Assembly (NCBI GenBank): GCA_046728055.1
Contig: JBKPDU010000116.1
Location: 1 to 35,462, forward strand
DNA from: AC-69 sp046728055
GTDB lineage: Bacteria; Actinomycetota; UBA4738; HRBIN12
Direction: 5' to 3'
Length of the DNA: 35,462 nucleotides
The notes under the pieces were generated by a model. It saw only the letters and a list, made by a program, of their open reading frames with translations. It did not search any database and had not been told where the DNA came from. This document shows, piece by piece, positions 23,801 to 32,004 of the stretch (its first letter is position 1; every line of letters starts with the position of its first letter). Position numbers and translations under genes: made by a program.

Positions 23801-24292
23801 TCATTCGGTCAGCGGAGGCAGTGGCGATCCTTCGCCGTCGAGGATCGCCTGCAGGGCGGTCGACAAGTTCTCGAGTTCAGTTCGACTCAGGTGCTTCACG
23901 AAGTGCTCCCGGATGCCGTTCACGTGAGCGCTGGTAGCCCTTCGTAGGCGGGCCCGGCCCTCGGGTGTGAGCGTCGCGACATAGGCGCGCTTGTCGCCCT
24001 CGAAGACGCTGCGCTTCGCCAGGCCCTTGCGCTCCAGTTGATCGATCGCCCGGGTCACCCCACTCGGCGACAGGACGATGCGTGAAGCCAGATCCGACAT
24101 CCGAAGCCCGCGCGCGCCGGCTCGGCGCAGCCACATCAGGACCTCGAACTGGTTGAGGCTCAGGTCCTGGGCGCTGCTCAATTCCTGGTCCAGCCTGGGG
24201 ACGATCCGCGCATAGGCATACAGGAATGCCCGCCAGGCTCGAAACTCGAGCGCGGTCAGCCGCCGGGCTCGTGCGCGCTGCGCCATCAACAT
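23801..24292 (-). CDS. MarR-family transcriptional regulator
   Basis: 163 residues. Winged HTH with DLSLNQFEVLMWLRRAGARG, RMSDLASRIVLSPSGVTRAI (DNA-recognition helix) and the wing GLAKRSVFEGDKRAYVATLT with Asp-Lys-Arg as in MarR. N- and C-terminal helices form the dimer interface. MarR proteins usually repress a neighbouring gene and are released by phenolic or oxidising ligands; there is no conserved cysteine here, so thiol-based sensing is not supported. The ATG at 24292-24290 has AAGGGGA about 8-9 bases upstream. It is divergent from the DoxX/pirin genes over at least two palindromes. Confidence 0.9.
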   Translation of the reverse strand: MLMAQRARARRLTALEFRAWRAFLYAYARIVPRLDQELSSAQDLSLNQFEVLMWLRRAGARGLRMSDLASRIVLSPSGVTRAIDQLERKGLAKRSVFEGDKRAYVATLTPEGRARLRRATSAHVNGIREHFVKHLSRTELENLSTALQAILDGEGSPLPPLTE

Positions 24293-24318
24293 GGAGTCTA
24301 TCCCCTTGGGAATAGTTG

Positions 24319-24332
24319 CTTGCGGTCGCAAG
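24319..24332. promoter_or_regulatory. Perfect palindrome, candidate MarR operator
   Basis: CTTGCG-GT-CGCAAG, 6-base perfect arms, between the divergent MarR (start 24292) and DoxX (start 24379) genes. It abuts a second palindrome. A weaker imperfect repeat (6 of 8 positions) lies at 24299-24314. Confidence 0.55.
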
Positions 24333-24347
24333 TTCCTAGTCAGGAAC
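24332..24347. promoter_or_regulatory. Second perfect palindrome, candidate MarR operator
   Basis: GTTCCT-AGTC-AGGAAC, 6-base perfect arms around a 4-base spacer. It shares its first base with the last base of the palindrome at 24319-24332. Binding here would cover the presumed promoters of both MarR and the DoxX/pirin unit. Confidence 0.6.
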
Positions 24348-24378
24348 GAGCGGCCCATAGCCCACGGGAAAGGATTGA

Positions 24379-24815
24379 ATGACGATGAGTGCTGCAACGG
24401 GTGTCGTGGCCCTGATCGGGCGGATCCTGTTCGCCTACTACTTCGGGGCGGTGGCCGGCGTCGGTCATTTCAAGCGGGATCAGGCCATGAGGGCGGCCTC
24501 GGGGCAGGCCGGCTTTCCGGTTCCGGCCGTCGCGGGATGGATCGCCGGGTTGTGGCTGGTGGTTGGGGCGCTGTTCGTGCCCTGGGCATCTGGCCCGATC
24601 TCGGAGCACTGATGATCGGGGGATTCGTCGTCCCCGCGGCCCTGTTCTTCCATCGCTTCTGGACCCTGGAGGACGAGGCGCAGAAGATGTCGCAGCGACA
24701 ACTCTTCTATCGGAACCTCATCATCCTGGGAGCGTCGGTCGTGTTCTTCGGAACCTTCGTCGCCCTGGGATCCGAACTGCGGTTCACGATCACACCTCCC
24801 CTTTTCGACTTCTAA
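24379..24815 (+). pseudogene. DoxX-family membrane protein, one frameshift
   Basis: Frame 1 reads GVVALIGRILFAYYFGAVAG, GHFKRDQAMRAASGQAGFPV and GWIAGLWLVVGALFV, then runs into a stop at 24610. The next frame continues with ALGIWPDLGALMIGGFVVPA, LFFHRFWTLEDEAQKMSQRQ, FYRNLIILGASVVFFGTFVA and FTITPPLFDF. One missing base near 24577-24581 joins them into a normal four-helix DoxX protein of about 145 residues. DoxX-like proteins are associated with respiratory or oxidative-stress complexes. It heads a MarR-controlled unit with pirin 70 bases downstream. Confidence 0.82.
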
Positions 24816-24885
24816 AGGCGAAGGTGATGGTCCACTCGGGTGGAGCCCCGCGACTCGTGGGAATCAGCGAAAGGGGATGAGGAGC

Positions 24886-25704
24886 ATGCAGCAGCAGGTT
24901 GAGGAAAGGGAGCGTGACGCAGTCCTGGTGGAGGACGCCGCGCTGATCCGGATGATGGGCCTGCCGGTTCTGGAGGCGCTCCCGTCCCCGACGGTGCCGT
25001 ACGAACGGGTCGATCCGTTCATCCTCGTGCACGAAGGGCGGTTCCGCCTCTCCGACCTTGCGGGCAAAGACACGAAGCATCCGCACCGTGGCTTCGACAA
25101 CGTGTGGTACGTGCTCCAGGGCTCGGCCAGCACCGGTCACAGCACGGGGCCGGGTGGATCCATGGAGCGGGCGCACCTGTCAGAGGGCTCGCTCCTCGCG
25201 TTGAGGACGGGACGAGGCGCGTGGCACGCGGAGGCGCTTGGGGCCGACGAGATCGAGGAGGGACAGGGCGACACCGAGTTCCGAAGCCTGCTGTTCTGGG
25301 TGAACCTGGCTCGGAAAGACAAGCAGGCCGAACCGAGCGCGGTGGTCCTGCCCAAGGAGAAGATCCCGGTACGGCGGGAGGGCGACGCGTTCATTCGGGT
25401 CCTTGTCGGCGATGGCTCTGCCGTGCAGCTGGGGACGCCGGCGCTGATCCTCGACGTCGCACTGCCCGAGGGCGGGGAGGTTACGACGCCGGTGCCGCCT
25501 GCGTTCCAGGGCTTCGCCTATGTGCTGGACGGTCAAGGGGCGTTCGGCGGGGGACGACTCCTGGCGAAACCACCCCAACTCGTCCTGATGGGTCCCGGGA
25601 GCAGGTTCACGGTCGGCGACGCCGCTCCCGGCACTCGGTTCCTTCTGATGACGGGCCAGCCGTACGGCGAGGTGCCCGTGTTCAACGGGCCGTACGTGGA
25701 CTAG
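24886..25704 (+). CDS. Pirin-family protein
   Basis: 272 residues with two cupin-like barrels. The N-terminal metal site is complete: HPHRGFDNVWYVLQG (65-79, with His65 and His67) and GRGAWHAE (109-116, with His114 and Glu116), equivalent to the His/His/His/Glu set of human pirin. YERVDPFILV precedes it. Bacterial pirins such as YhhW can act as quercetin dioxygenases; others are redox-linked regulators, and nothing here decides between these. The start ATG at 24886 has AAAGGGG 9 bases upstream; an ATG at 24877 touches that site and is less likely. Probably cotranscribed with DoxX under MarR control. Confidence 0.9.
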   Translation: MQQQVEERERDAVLVEDAALIRMMGLPVLEALPSPTVPYERVDPFILVHEGRFRLSDLAGKDTKHPHRGFDNVWYVLQGSASTGHSTGPGGSMERAHLSEGSLLALRTGRGAWHAEALGADEIEEGQGDTEFRSLLFWVNLARKDKQAEPSAVVLPKEKIPVRREGDAFIRVLVGDGSAVQLGTPALILDVALPEGGEVTTPVPPAFQGFAYVLDGQGAFGGGRLLAKPPQLVLMGPGSRFTVGDAAPGTRFLLMTGQPYGEVPVFNGPYVD

Positions 25705-25840
25705 ACTGCCCCAGCGCTCGGGTGATCGGGGGCGGAGCCGCTGGTCGCACGTGGCCAGACGTTCGGTATCCGTTCAACGTTAGTTCTCATCGCGGATGCC
25801 GGCGCCCGTCATGCTGTGGGGCGCGGCCCGGGAGGACGAT

Positions 25841-27049
25841 ATGCGTGTCCTGCGCCTGTGCTCCGTGTACGAGGTGCCGCCGAAGGCGCTGACCCGAGCC
25901 CAAGGCTTCGATGCCATCGGCGGGATGCAGGTCCACACCGCTCGGTTGACGTCAGCGCTCGACGCCCTCGGTGTGGAGCAGACCGTCATCACCGCCTATC
26001 GTCCGGGGGCACCACGCGTTGAACGCGTCGGTGTGCGCTCGAAAGTGGTAAGGGTCGGTGCGCGTCTCAGGCACTTCCGCCAGCTGTACGGCCTGGCCTC
26101 GGTTCCCCGGGTCCGCGGGCTGAGAGAGCTCGACGTCGTCCACGTTCACCTCGGGGAAGACCTGGCGATCCTTCCACTCGCCCGATGGGCGGCGTCGCGT
26201 ACGGGCTCGCCGCTCGTGGTGACGCTCCACTGCAGCCTGCGACACACATTGCAGGGCCACGACCTGCGCTCGACGATCCTCCGAACGGTGGGCGGGCCGT
26301 CGCAGTCGTGGCTCCTTCGAGGAGCGAGCGTCGTTCTCGTCCTGACCGACCGCCTGGCCGAGCTGCTGATCGGCTCGGGCATCCCGGCAACCCGCGTGCG
26401 CGTCGTGCCGATGGGGATCGGCCTCGAGGCCACCGAGCCGCTCCCGAAGCCGGCCTGGATGGACGGACGCAGGTGGGTCGTCTACGTCGGCCGGATTGTC
26501 CAGGAGAAGGGCGTGCGCGAGTTGGTCGAGGCCTTCACGGGGCTCTCGGTCGCGGATGCGGGCCTCCTGATCATCGGTGACGGGCCGGATCGAGCGAAGG
26601 TGCAGGCCGACGTCGGCCGGTTCGCACCGGCCGACCGGATCCGGTTCATCGGAGCGGTGCCCAACGAGGACGTTCATGGATACCTCCAGCACGCGGCCGT
26701 CGTCGTCCTCCCCTCCTGGTACGAGGAACGCGGTCGGGTCCTGCTGGAAGCGATGGCCGTGGGGACCCCGGTCGTTGCGACTCGCACCGGTGGGATCCCC
26801 GCCACCGTGCGGGATGGAACGAACGGCCTGTTGGTCGCTCCTCGAGACCCGCGTGCGCTCGCCGGTGCCATCGACCGGGTCCTGGGTGAGGATCGCCTAG
26901 CCGCGTCGCTGGGCGCGGCGGGCCGCATCACTGCGTCGGAGCAGGGGATCGACGGGCTCGTGAACGCCACCCTCGAGACGTACGAGGCCGTGCTCCATCC
27001 CTCCGTCGAGTCGCCCAGACCATCGCTTCGGGAAGCGAGCGCGCCATGA
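25841..27049 (+). CDS. GT4-family glycosyltransferase
   Basis: 402 residues, GT-B fold. The N-terminal acceptor domain has FDAIGGMQVHTARL (23-36) and LDVVHVHLGEDLAILPLARW. The C-terminal nucleotide-sugar domain has WVVYVGRIVQEKGVRELVEA (212-231), LLIIGDGPD, RIRFIGAVPNEDV and the retaining-enzyme EX7E motif from Glu295 to Glu303, followed by AVGTPVVATRTGG. Such enzymes transfer a sugar with retention onto a lipid, glycan or small-molecule acceptor. The ATG at 25841 has GGAGG 5 bases upstream; an in-frame ATG at 25796 does not. Its stop overlaps a 20-codon frame by 4 bases. Confidence 0.9.
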   Translation: MRVLRLCSVYEVPPKALTRAQGFDAIGGMQVHTARLTSALDALGVEQTVITAYRPGAPRVERVGVRSKVVRVGARLRHFRQLYGLASVPRVRGLRELDVVHVHLGEDLAILPLARWAASRTGSPLVVTLHCSLRHTLQGHDLRSTILRTVGGPSQSWLLRGASVVLVLTDRLAELLIGSGIPATRVRVVPMGIGLEATEPLPKPAWMDGRRWVVYVGRIVQEKGVRELVEAFTGLSVADAGLLIIGDGPDRAKVQADVGRFAPADRIRFIGAVPNEDVHGYLQHAAVVVLPSWYEERGRVLLEAMAVGTPVVATRTGGIPATVRDGTNGLLVAPRDPRALAGAIDRVLGEDRLAASLGAAGRITASEQGIDGLVNATLETYEAVLHPSVESPRPSLREASAP

Positions 27050-27108
27050 CCCACGACGACTGGATGCGGGCGCTTGCGGCGCACCTCGCGAGGATGCGCC
27101 TGGAATAG
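27046..27108 (+). CDS. 20-residue ORF coupled to the glycosyltransferase, possible gene remnant
   Basis: The ATG overlaps the glycosyltransferase stop by 4 bases (ATGA), giving MTHDDWMRALAAHLARMRLE and a TAG. The sequence has the look of a genuine amphipathic N-terminus. From memory it resembles the first residues of HAD-type hydrolases that follow GT4 genes in actinobacteria, and PEDEL continues in frame after the stop. It may be the stump of such a gene whose body was deleted, or a short coupling peptide for the YjbR-like gene. Confidence 0.35.
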   Translation: MTHDDWMRALAAHLARMRLE

Positions 27109-27127
27109 CCGGAGGACGAACTCACCG

Positions 27128-27469
27128 ATGGTGACGGTCGAGGACGTCCGGTCGCTCGCGATGACCCTTCCGCGCACCACCGAGGCCCTCGTGCGAGACC
27201 GGGTGAAGTTCCGCGTCGGTCGCATCGTCTTCATCGCATTCTCGCGCGACGAGACCGTCATGGGCTTCGCGTTCCCGAAGGAGGAGCGCGAGGCGCTCGT
27301 GCGCTCGGAACCCCACAAGTTCATGATGCCCGGCGCGTCCGACCTGCGCTACAACTGGGTGGAGGTCCGCATCGAAACCATCGACGCCCTCGAGATGCGC
27401 GAGTTGGTCCTCGACGCGTGGCGGATGGTGGTGCCGAAGAGCGTCGCTGCCGCCCACGACGGTTCCTGA
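27128..27469 (+). CDS. MmcQ/YjbR-family protein
   Basis: 113 residues: VEDVRSLAMTLPRTTEALVR (4-23), KFRVGRIVFIAFSRDETVMG, FPKEEREALVRSEPHKFMMP and YNWVEVRIETIDALEMRELV, the usual CyaY-like/YjbR fold. Called DNA-binding in databases by structural similarity; the real role is unknown. The ATG at 27128 has GGAGG 12 bases upstream, a long spacing; GTG at 27131 is an alternative. It follows the glycosyltransferase and the 20-codon ORF on the same strand. Confidence 0.82.
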   Translation: MVTVEDVRSLAMTLPRTTEALVRDRVKFRVGRIVFIAFSRDETVMGFAFPKEEREALVRSEPHKFMMPGASDLRYNWVEVRIETIDALEMRELVLDAWRMVVPKSVAAAHDGS

Positions 27470-27525
27470 GCCTTGCCGATCCGTACGCCGCGCTACGCAA
27501 GCCTAATGGACGAATCGTTTTGCTC

Positions 27526-28191
27526 TCAGTGGCCGATGTCGTAATCGCCGGCCTCGACGAGCCCGCTCTCATAGGCGAAGACGACGATCTGCGCCCGATC
27601 GCGCAGGCCGAGCTTGGTGAGGATGCTCGAAACGTGTGACTTCACCGTAGCCGCCCCGATGAAGAGCTCATTCGAGATTTCCGCGTTGCTGGCCCCACGG
27701 GCGATGGCGGCCATCACGTCGCGTTCCCGGTCGGTAAGGCGTTCCAACCGACCCGACACCGCCGAATCCACCGCGAACCGCTCGGCGAACCGGCCGATGA
27801 GGCGCCGGGTGATGGATGGAGCGAGCAATGCTCCGCCGTCGGCCACCGTCCGAACGGCGTTGACGAGCTCCTGGGGTGGCATGTCCTTGAGCACGAAGCC
27901 GCTGGCACCGGCGCGCAGCGCCTTGTAGACGTACTCGTCCGGGTCGAACGTCGTCAGGATCAGCACCCGCACGTCCCAGTCGGCCTCCTCCACGATCCTG
28001 GAGGTCGCCTCCAGGCCGTCCATGTCCGGCATGCGGATGTCCATGAGGATGACGTCCGGGCGATGGGTGCGTGCAGCCTCGATCGCCTCCAGCCCGGTTC
28101 CGGCCTCGGCCACCACGTCGATGTCGTCCTCGTGACCGAGGACCATGGCGAACCCGCCTCGCACCAGGGCCTGATCGTCGACGACGGTCAC
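27526..28191 (-). CDS. NarL/FixJ-type response regulator
   Basis: 221 residues. Receiver domain: acidic pair Asp5-Asp6, phosphoacceptor Asp51 in ILMDIRMPDMDG, Thr-Thr in LILTTFD and the conserved lysine in GFVLKDMPP. The C-terminal LuxR-type HTH (about 150-212) contains LTDRERDVMAAIARGASNAE and GAATVKSHVSSILTKLGLRD. It is phosphorylated by the kinase encoded just upstream; 8 bases separate the kinase stop from the GTG start at 28191-28189. The likely target is the divergent MMPL transporter or the operon itself, by analogy with similar clusters. Confidence 0.93.
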   Translation of the reverse strand: MTVVDDQALVRGGFAMVLGHEDDIDVVAEAGTGLEAIEAARTHRPDVILMDIRMPDMDGLEATSRIVEEADWDVRVLILTTFDPDEYVYKALRAGASGFVLKDMPPQELVNAVRTVADGGALLAPSITRRLIGRFAERFAVDSAVSGRLERLTDRERDVMAAIARGASNAEISNELFIGAATVKSHVSSILTKLGLRDRAQIVVFAYESGLVEAGDYDIGH

Positions 28192-28199
28192 GCGGATGC

Positions 28200-29420
28200 T
28201 CAGCCCCGCTCCTCTCCCACGGGCAGATGGGCAATGACCCGGAACCCGCCACCCGGGCGCGGCTCTGCGTCGAGGCTTCCGCCCAGCAGCTGTGCCCGCT
28301 CGCGCATGCCGGCGATGCCCTGGCCAGACCCCGGGAGGATGGTGTCCCCCTGGCCGTCATCGACAACCTCGATGGCGATCCCACGGCGGTCGGTGCTGAG
28401 TCGCACGTCGGCCCGAGCCGTGGGCCCCGCGTGCTTGAGCACGTTGGTCAGCGCCTCCTGAACGATGCGGTACGCGGACAGGTCGACGCGGGCCGGGAGA
28501 TCGGTCCGTACACCATCCATGGTCAGCGAGACGACCAACCCCGCCCTTTCGAACTGCTCGACGAGCCGTGGAACGTCCGCGATACCAGGTTGGGGACCGA
28601 GCTGCTCGGTCTCGGTCTCGGGCCGCAAGACATCCAGCAGGTGGCGCAGCTCGCTGAGCGCCTGGCGTCCTGCCTCCTCCACCGCTTCCATCGCCTGCAC
28701 TGCGCTCTCGAGGTCATCGGCGGCAACGGTCTTCGCCGCTCCGGCCTGCACGGTCATCAGGCTCACCCGGTGTGCGACCACATCGTGCAGCTCGCGAGCG
28801 ATCCGCGTTCGCTCCTCGGCAACGGCGCGCCGGGCTTCGGCCGCGTGTTCGCGTTCGAGTTGCGCGGCACGCTCCGCCCGGAATCGCATGCGCCTGCCGA
28901 TGTACCACACGAAGAAGATCAGAAAGGCGCCGAATGTCAGTCCGGCGAGGGTCCCGGGCGTGGCTGACCCGATCTCCTCTGCCGTCTCTCTGTCCATGAG
29001 GGACCCGAGCCCGGCTACACCGAACGCTCCTCCCAGGGCGACGTAGCTCCATCGGTCGCTGGTGGCGTAGCGCCCAACGCTGTACAGCGCGACCATCATC
29101 GCGATCCCGACCAACTCCAGAGAGGGAACGCCGATCGAGATGGCTGTTGCGACCCACGTCACCCCGAACACGATCAGGGGCCTCGCCCTGCGCCAGTAGA
29201 GGGCACCGCTGGCAGCCACGAGGACGAGGAAGGAGGCGATCGGCATCTCGCGAACGGAGCGGATGACCAAGTCGTCGTGGGGCCCCTCGGACTTCACCAA
29301 GACAGTCACCAGGAACACGACGATCGCGAGGCCGGCGTCCGCCGCCCGCGGCCCGCGAGTGAACGGGCCTCTCGGTGATCGCTGAGCCATGCGGCGTGGC
29401 GTCTGAGGGTCCAGGGCCAT
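28200..29420 (-). CDS. Sensor histidine kinase, NarL-partner (HisKA_3) type
   Basis: 406 residues. The N-terminal half has about six membrane segments with very short loops (for example AGLAIVVFLVTVLVKSE and FGAFLIFFVWYIGRRMRFRA), so sensing is probably intramembrane. A charged coiled coil follows. The dimerisation box EERTRIARELHDVVAHRVSL carries the phospho-His (His212). The ATPase domain has the N box YRIVQEALTNVLKHAG, VVDDGQGD and GQGIAGMRERAQLLGG. The ATG at 29420-29418 is chosen because GGTGAG lies 5 bases before it; GTG at 29429 is in frame. It forms a two-gene unit with the response regulator. Signal unknown. Confidence 0.92.
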   Translation of the reverse strand: MALDPQTPRRMAQRSPRGPFTRGPRAADAGLAIVVFLVTVLVKSEGPHDDLVIRSVREMPIASFLVLVAASGALYWRRARPLIVFGVTWVATAISIGVPSLELVGIAMMVALYSVGRYATSDRWSYVALGGAFGVAGLGSLMDRETAEEIGSATPGTLAGLTFGAFLIFFVWYIGRRMRFRAERAAQLEREHAAEARRAVAEERTRIARELHDVVAHRVSLMTVQAGAAKTVAADDLESAVQAMEAVEEAGRQALSELRHLLDVLRPETETEQLGPQPGIADVPRLVEQFERAGLVVSLTMDGVRTDLPARVDLSAYRIVQEALTNVLKHAGPTARADVRLSTDRRGIAIEVVDDGQGDTILPGSGQGIAGMRERAQLLGGSLDAEPRPGGGFRVIAHLPVGEERG

Positions 29421-29429
29421 GCGGCTCAC

Positions 29430-29704
29430 CGTTGCGCACTCATGGCCCTGCCCGTTGCCGGCTCGTTCGAGGGATACACCGGGGCACGGTACGTCATCTC
29501 GTCGACGCGGTCACCCTCCCACCGATGGATCCCGTCTCCATCCCAGGGCGGAGGCGTCGCGGATATCGGGCTGCCGAGTTCACCCGTCGGGGGGAGCCAT
29601 GAATCGTTCCGGAGGGCGGCGACTGCGGTCGCCCTCGGCCATACCGTCGGTCCGGTTCTCGCCGTCTGGCGTCAGAGCCGACGGAGACGAGAAGGAGGAG
29701 GATC
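29430..29704. other. 275-base divergent promoter region between the kinase and MMPL genes
   Basis: It must hold the promoters of both units. Open frames cross it, but they run into the MMPL gene in a different frame and lack family character. I see no strong inverted repeat here, unlike the other divergent regions in this window. The end carries GGAGGAGG, the MMPL ribosome binding site. Confidence 0.4.
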
Positions 29705-31939
29705 ATGAAGCTCTCAACCGGATCGCTGGCACGTTCGGCAGGCCGTCACCCCTGGCGGGCCGTGGTCGTGTGGGTCGTCGCGCTGCTCACCGCGGGCGTC
29801 CTGGCGTCGCAATTTCTCGGCGATGCCCTGACCACCGACACCGACTTCACGAACGATCCCGAAGCCAAACGGGCCGCCGGCCTGCTCCAGGAGCGCATGC
29901 GCGACTCCAACGAAGGCACAGAGTTCGTCGTGGTGACGGGCGAGTCCAAGGTCACCGAGCCCGAGTACCGGGCCTACGTCGGCGACCTGCAGACCGCGAT
30001 CGCCGCCCTCGGGCCCCACGTCGTCCGCCACGTGGGGAGCTACCTCACGGACGACGGCCCGGTTTCCGGGACCGGCCGGTCGACGCTCCTGCCGGTGACG
30101 CTGGCGGGAGCCGACCACGCCGCGGTCGGCGAGCATGCCGAACAGCTGGCCGACGCGGTGAAGAGCGTCGAGGCTCCAGCGGGCCTTCAGGCGCTCGTGG
30201 CGGGTCCCATCACGCTGGAGAACGACTTCATCCGGCTCGCCGAAGAAGGGCTCCAGCAGGGTGAGTCCATCGGCGTGGCGGTCGCACTCGTTGTGCTGGT
30301 GTTCGTGTTCGGCGCGGTCGTCGCCGGCCTGGTCCCGATCATCCTCGCCTTGATGGCCATCGCCATCGCCCTCGGTGCTGCTGCAGTGTTCGGCATGGTC
30401 TTCGACCTGCCGTTCTTCATCGCCAACATCATCACGATGATCGGCCTGGCCGTCGGCATCGACTACTCGCTGTTCATCGTGTCGCGCTATCGGGAGGAGC
30501 GTGCCTCAGGTCTCGAAAAGCTCGAGGCGATCACCCATGCAGGCTCCACGGCGAGTAGAGCGGTGCTCTTCTCCGGCCTCACGGTCATGGTGGCGCTCAC
30601 GGGCATGCTGCTGCTGCCGAACACGATCTACCGCAGCATCGGCCTGGGGGCGATCCTCGTGGTGATCATCGCGGTTGCGGCCTCGCTCACCCTGCTACCC
30701 GCGGTGCTGGCCCTGATGGGCGACAAGATCGACGCGCTGCGGATCCAGGGAAGGAGGAGCGGCGCGGAGAAGCGACGGGGTCGCTTCTGGGATCGCATCA
30801 CCGGAACGGTCATGCGCCGACCCGTGATGAGCCTTCTACTGGCTTCGGGCATCCTGGTGCTGGCGGCGCTCCCTTATCTCAGCATCAAGGAGGGCTTCTC
30901 GGGTGTGAGCACCCTGCCCGACGAAGCCGAGTCCAAGCAGGCGTTCCTGATCATGGAACGCGAGTTCTCCGGAGGCCTCGGCTCACCGGTCGAGATCGTC
31001 ATCGATGGAACGATCACCCGGCCCGTAACTACGTCCATCGACGACATACAGGCCGCATTGGCGGTCGATCCATCGTTCGGCCCGTCCACGGTCGAGGTGA
31101 ACGAGGCAGGCGACCTGGCATTGATCTCCGCACCGCTGTCCGGGGACATCGCCGGCAACGACGCTCTGGACGCGGTCCGCGAGCTGCGTGCCGAGCTGGT
31201 TCCCCGCGTCTTCGACGATGTCCCCGTCCAGGTGCTCGTCGGGGGTGACACGGCCTACAACCTCGACTACCTCGACCAGACGACCCGCTACACACCCATC
31301 GTGTTCCTGTTGGTCCTCGGGTTGTCCTTCGTCCTTCTGACCGTGGCGTTCCGCTCGCTGGTCATCCCGGCGAAGGCGATCGCGATGAACCTGCTGTCGG
31401 TCGGGGCGACCTTCGGGCTGCTCGTCCTGTTCTTCCAGCGCGACGTAGGCCCGGCGTTCTTCAAGGACATCGCGGGCTGGCTCGGCTTCGAGCAGGTAGA
31501 AGCGATCGAGACGGGGTTGCCACTGTTCATCTTCGCCATCCTGTTCGGACTGTCGATGGACTACCACGTCTTCCTGCTCTCCAGGATCCGCGAGCGGTTC
31601 GATCGAACCGGTGACAACAACGAGTCCGTCGCCTACGGGCTGCGCACGACGGGTGCGCTGATCACCGGGGCGGCGGCCATCATGGTGGCAGTCTTCGCCG
31701 GGTTCTCGGCCGGCCCGCTCGTCGGGTTGCAGCAGATGGGCTTCGGGCTGGCCGTCGCGGTGGCGCTGGACGCCACCATCGTCCGGTCCGTCCTGGTTCC
31801 CGCCACGATGAAGCTCCTCGGCAATCGCAACTGGTACCTGCCGTCGTGGCTCGAATGGCTTCCGAAACTCAACATCGAGGGCGTGGCAGCGCCCGAGGTC
31901 GTCGCCGAGCCGGAGCGGGAGCTCGTCCCGACCGGCTGA
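29705..31939 (+). CDS. MMPL-family (RND superfamily) transporter
   Basis: 744 residues with two repeats, each made of one helix, a large extracytoplasmic loop and five further helices. Helix 1: WRAVVVWVVALLTAGVLASQ. The helix 4-6 region shows GLAVGIDYSLFIVSRYREE (254-272), the GxxxD-Y/F motif of proton-coupled MMPL proteins. The second repeat has the matching FGLSMDYHVFLLSRIRERFD. These Asp-Tyr pairs are the proton-relay residues known from MmpL3. It is expected to export lipids, siderophores or drugs using the proton gradient; the substrate is unknown. The ATG at 29705 has GGAGGAGG just upstream. It is divergent from the two-component system. Confidence 0.93.
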   Translation: MKLSTGSLARSAGRHPWRAVVVWVVALLTAGVLASQFLGDALTTDTDFTNDPEAKRAAGLLQERMRDSNEGTEFVVVTGESKVTEPEYRAYVGDLQTAIAALGPHVVRHVGSYLTDDGPVSGTGRSTLLPVTLAGADHAAVGEHAEQLADAVKSVEAPAGLQALVAGPITLENDFIRLAEEGLQQGESIGVAVALVVLVFVFGAVVAGLVPIILALMAIAIALGAAAVFGMVFDLPFFIANIITMIGLAVGIDYSLFIVSRYREERASGLEKLEAITHAGSTASRAVLFSGLTVMVALTGMLLLPNTIYRSIGLGAILVVIIAVAASLTLLPAVLALMGDKIDALRIQGRRSGAEKRRGRFWDRITGTVMRRPVMSLLLASGILVLAALPYLSIKEGFSGVSTLPDEAESKQAFLIMEREFSGGLGSPVEIVIDGTITRPVTTSIDDIQAALAVDPSFGPSTVEVNEAGDLALISAPLSGDIAGNDALDAVRELRAELVPRVFDDVPVQVLVGGDTAYNLDYLDQTTRYTPIVFLLVLGLSFVLLTVAFRSLVIPAKAIAMNLLSVGATFGLLVLFFQRDVGPAFFKDIAGWLGFEQVEAIETGLPLFIFAILFGLSMDYHVFLLSRIRERFDRTGDNNESVAYGLRTTGALITGAAAIMVAVFAGFSAGPLVGLQQMGFGLAVAVALDATIVRSVLVPATMKLLGNRNWYLPSWLEWLPKLNIEGVAAPEVVAEPERELVPTG

Positions 31940-32004
31940 CCGAGAGCGCACACGAGGATGGTCGGACGATCGGCCCCGGCCCACCCGCGGTATCGTCATG
32001 ACCC

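Noticed and set aside
25705..25840. A possible terminator hairpin (CAGCG...CGCTG) after pirin
   Set aside because: The loop is over 20 bases and no T-run follows, so a rho-independent terminator is not supported.
29442..30264. Open frames upstream of and overlapping the MMPL start
   Set aside because: They run into the MMPL coding region in other frames and are Arg/Pro rich with no domain; one has a GGGGGAG before an ATG at 29599, but the protein it gives is not family-like.
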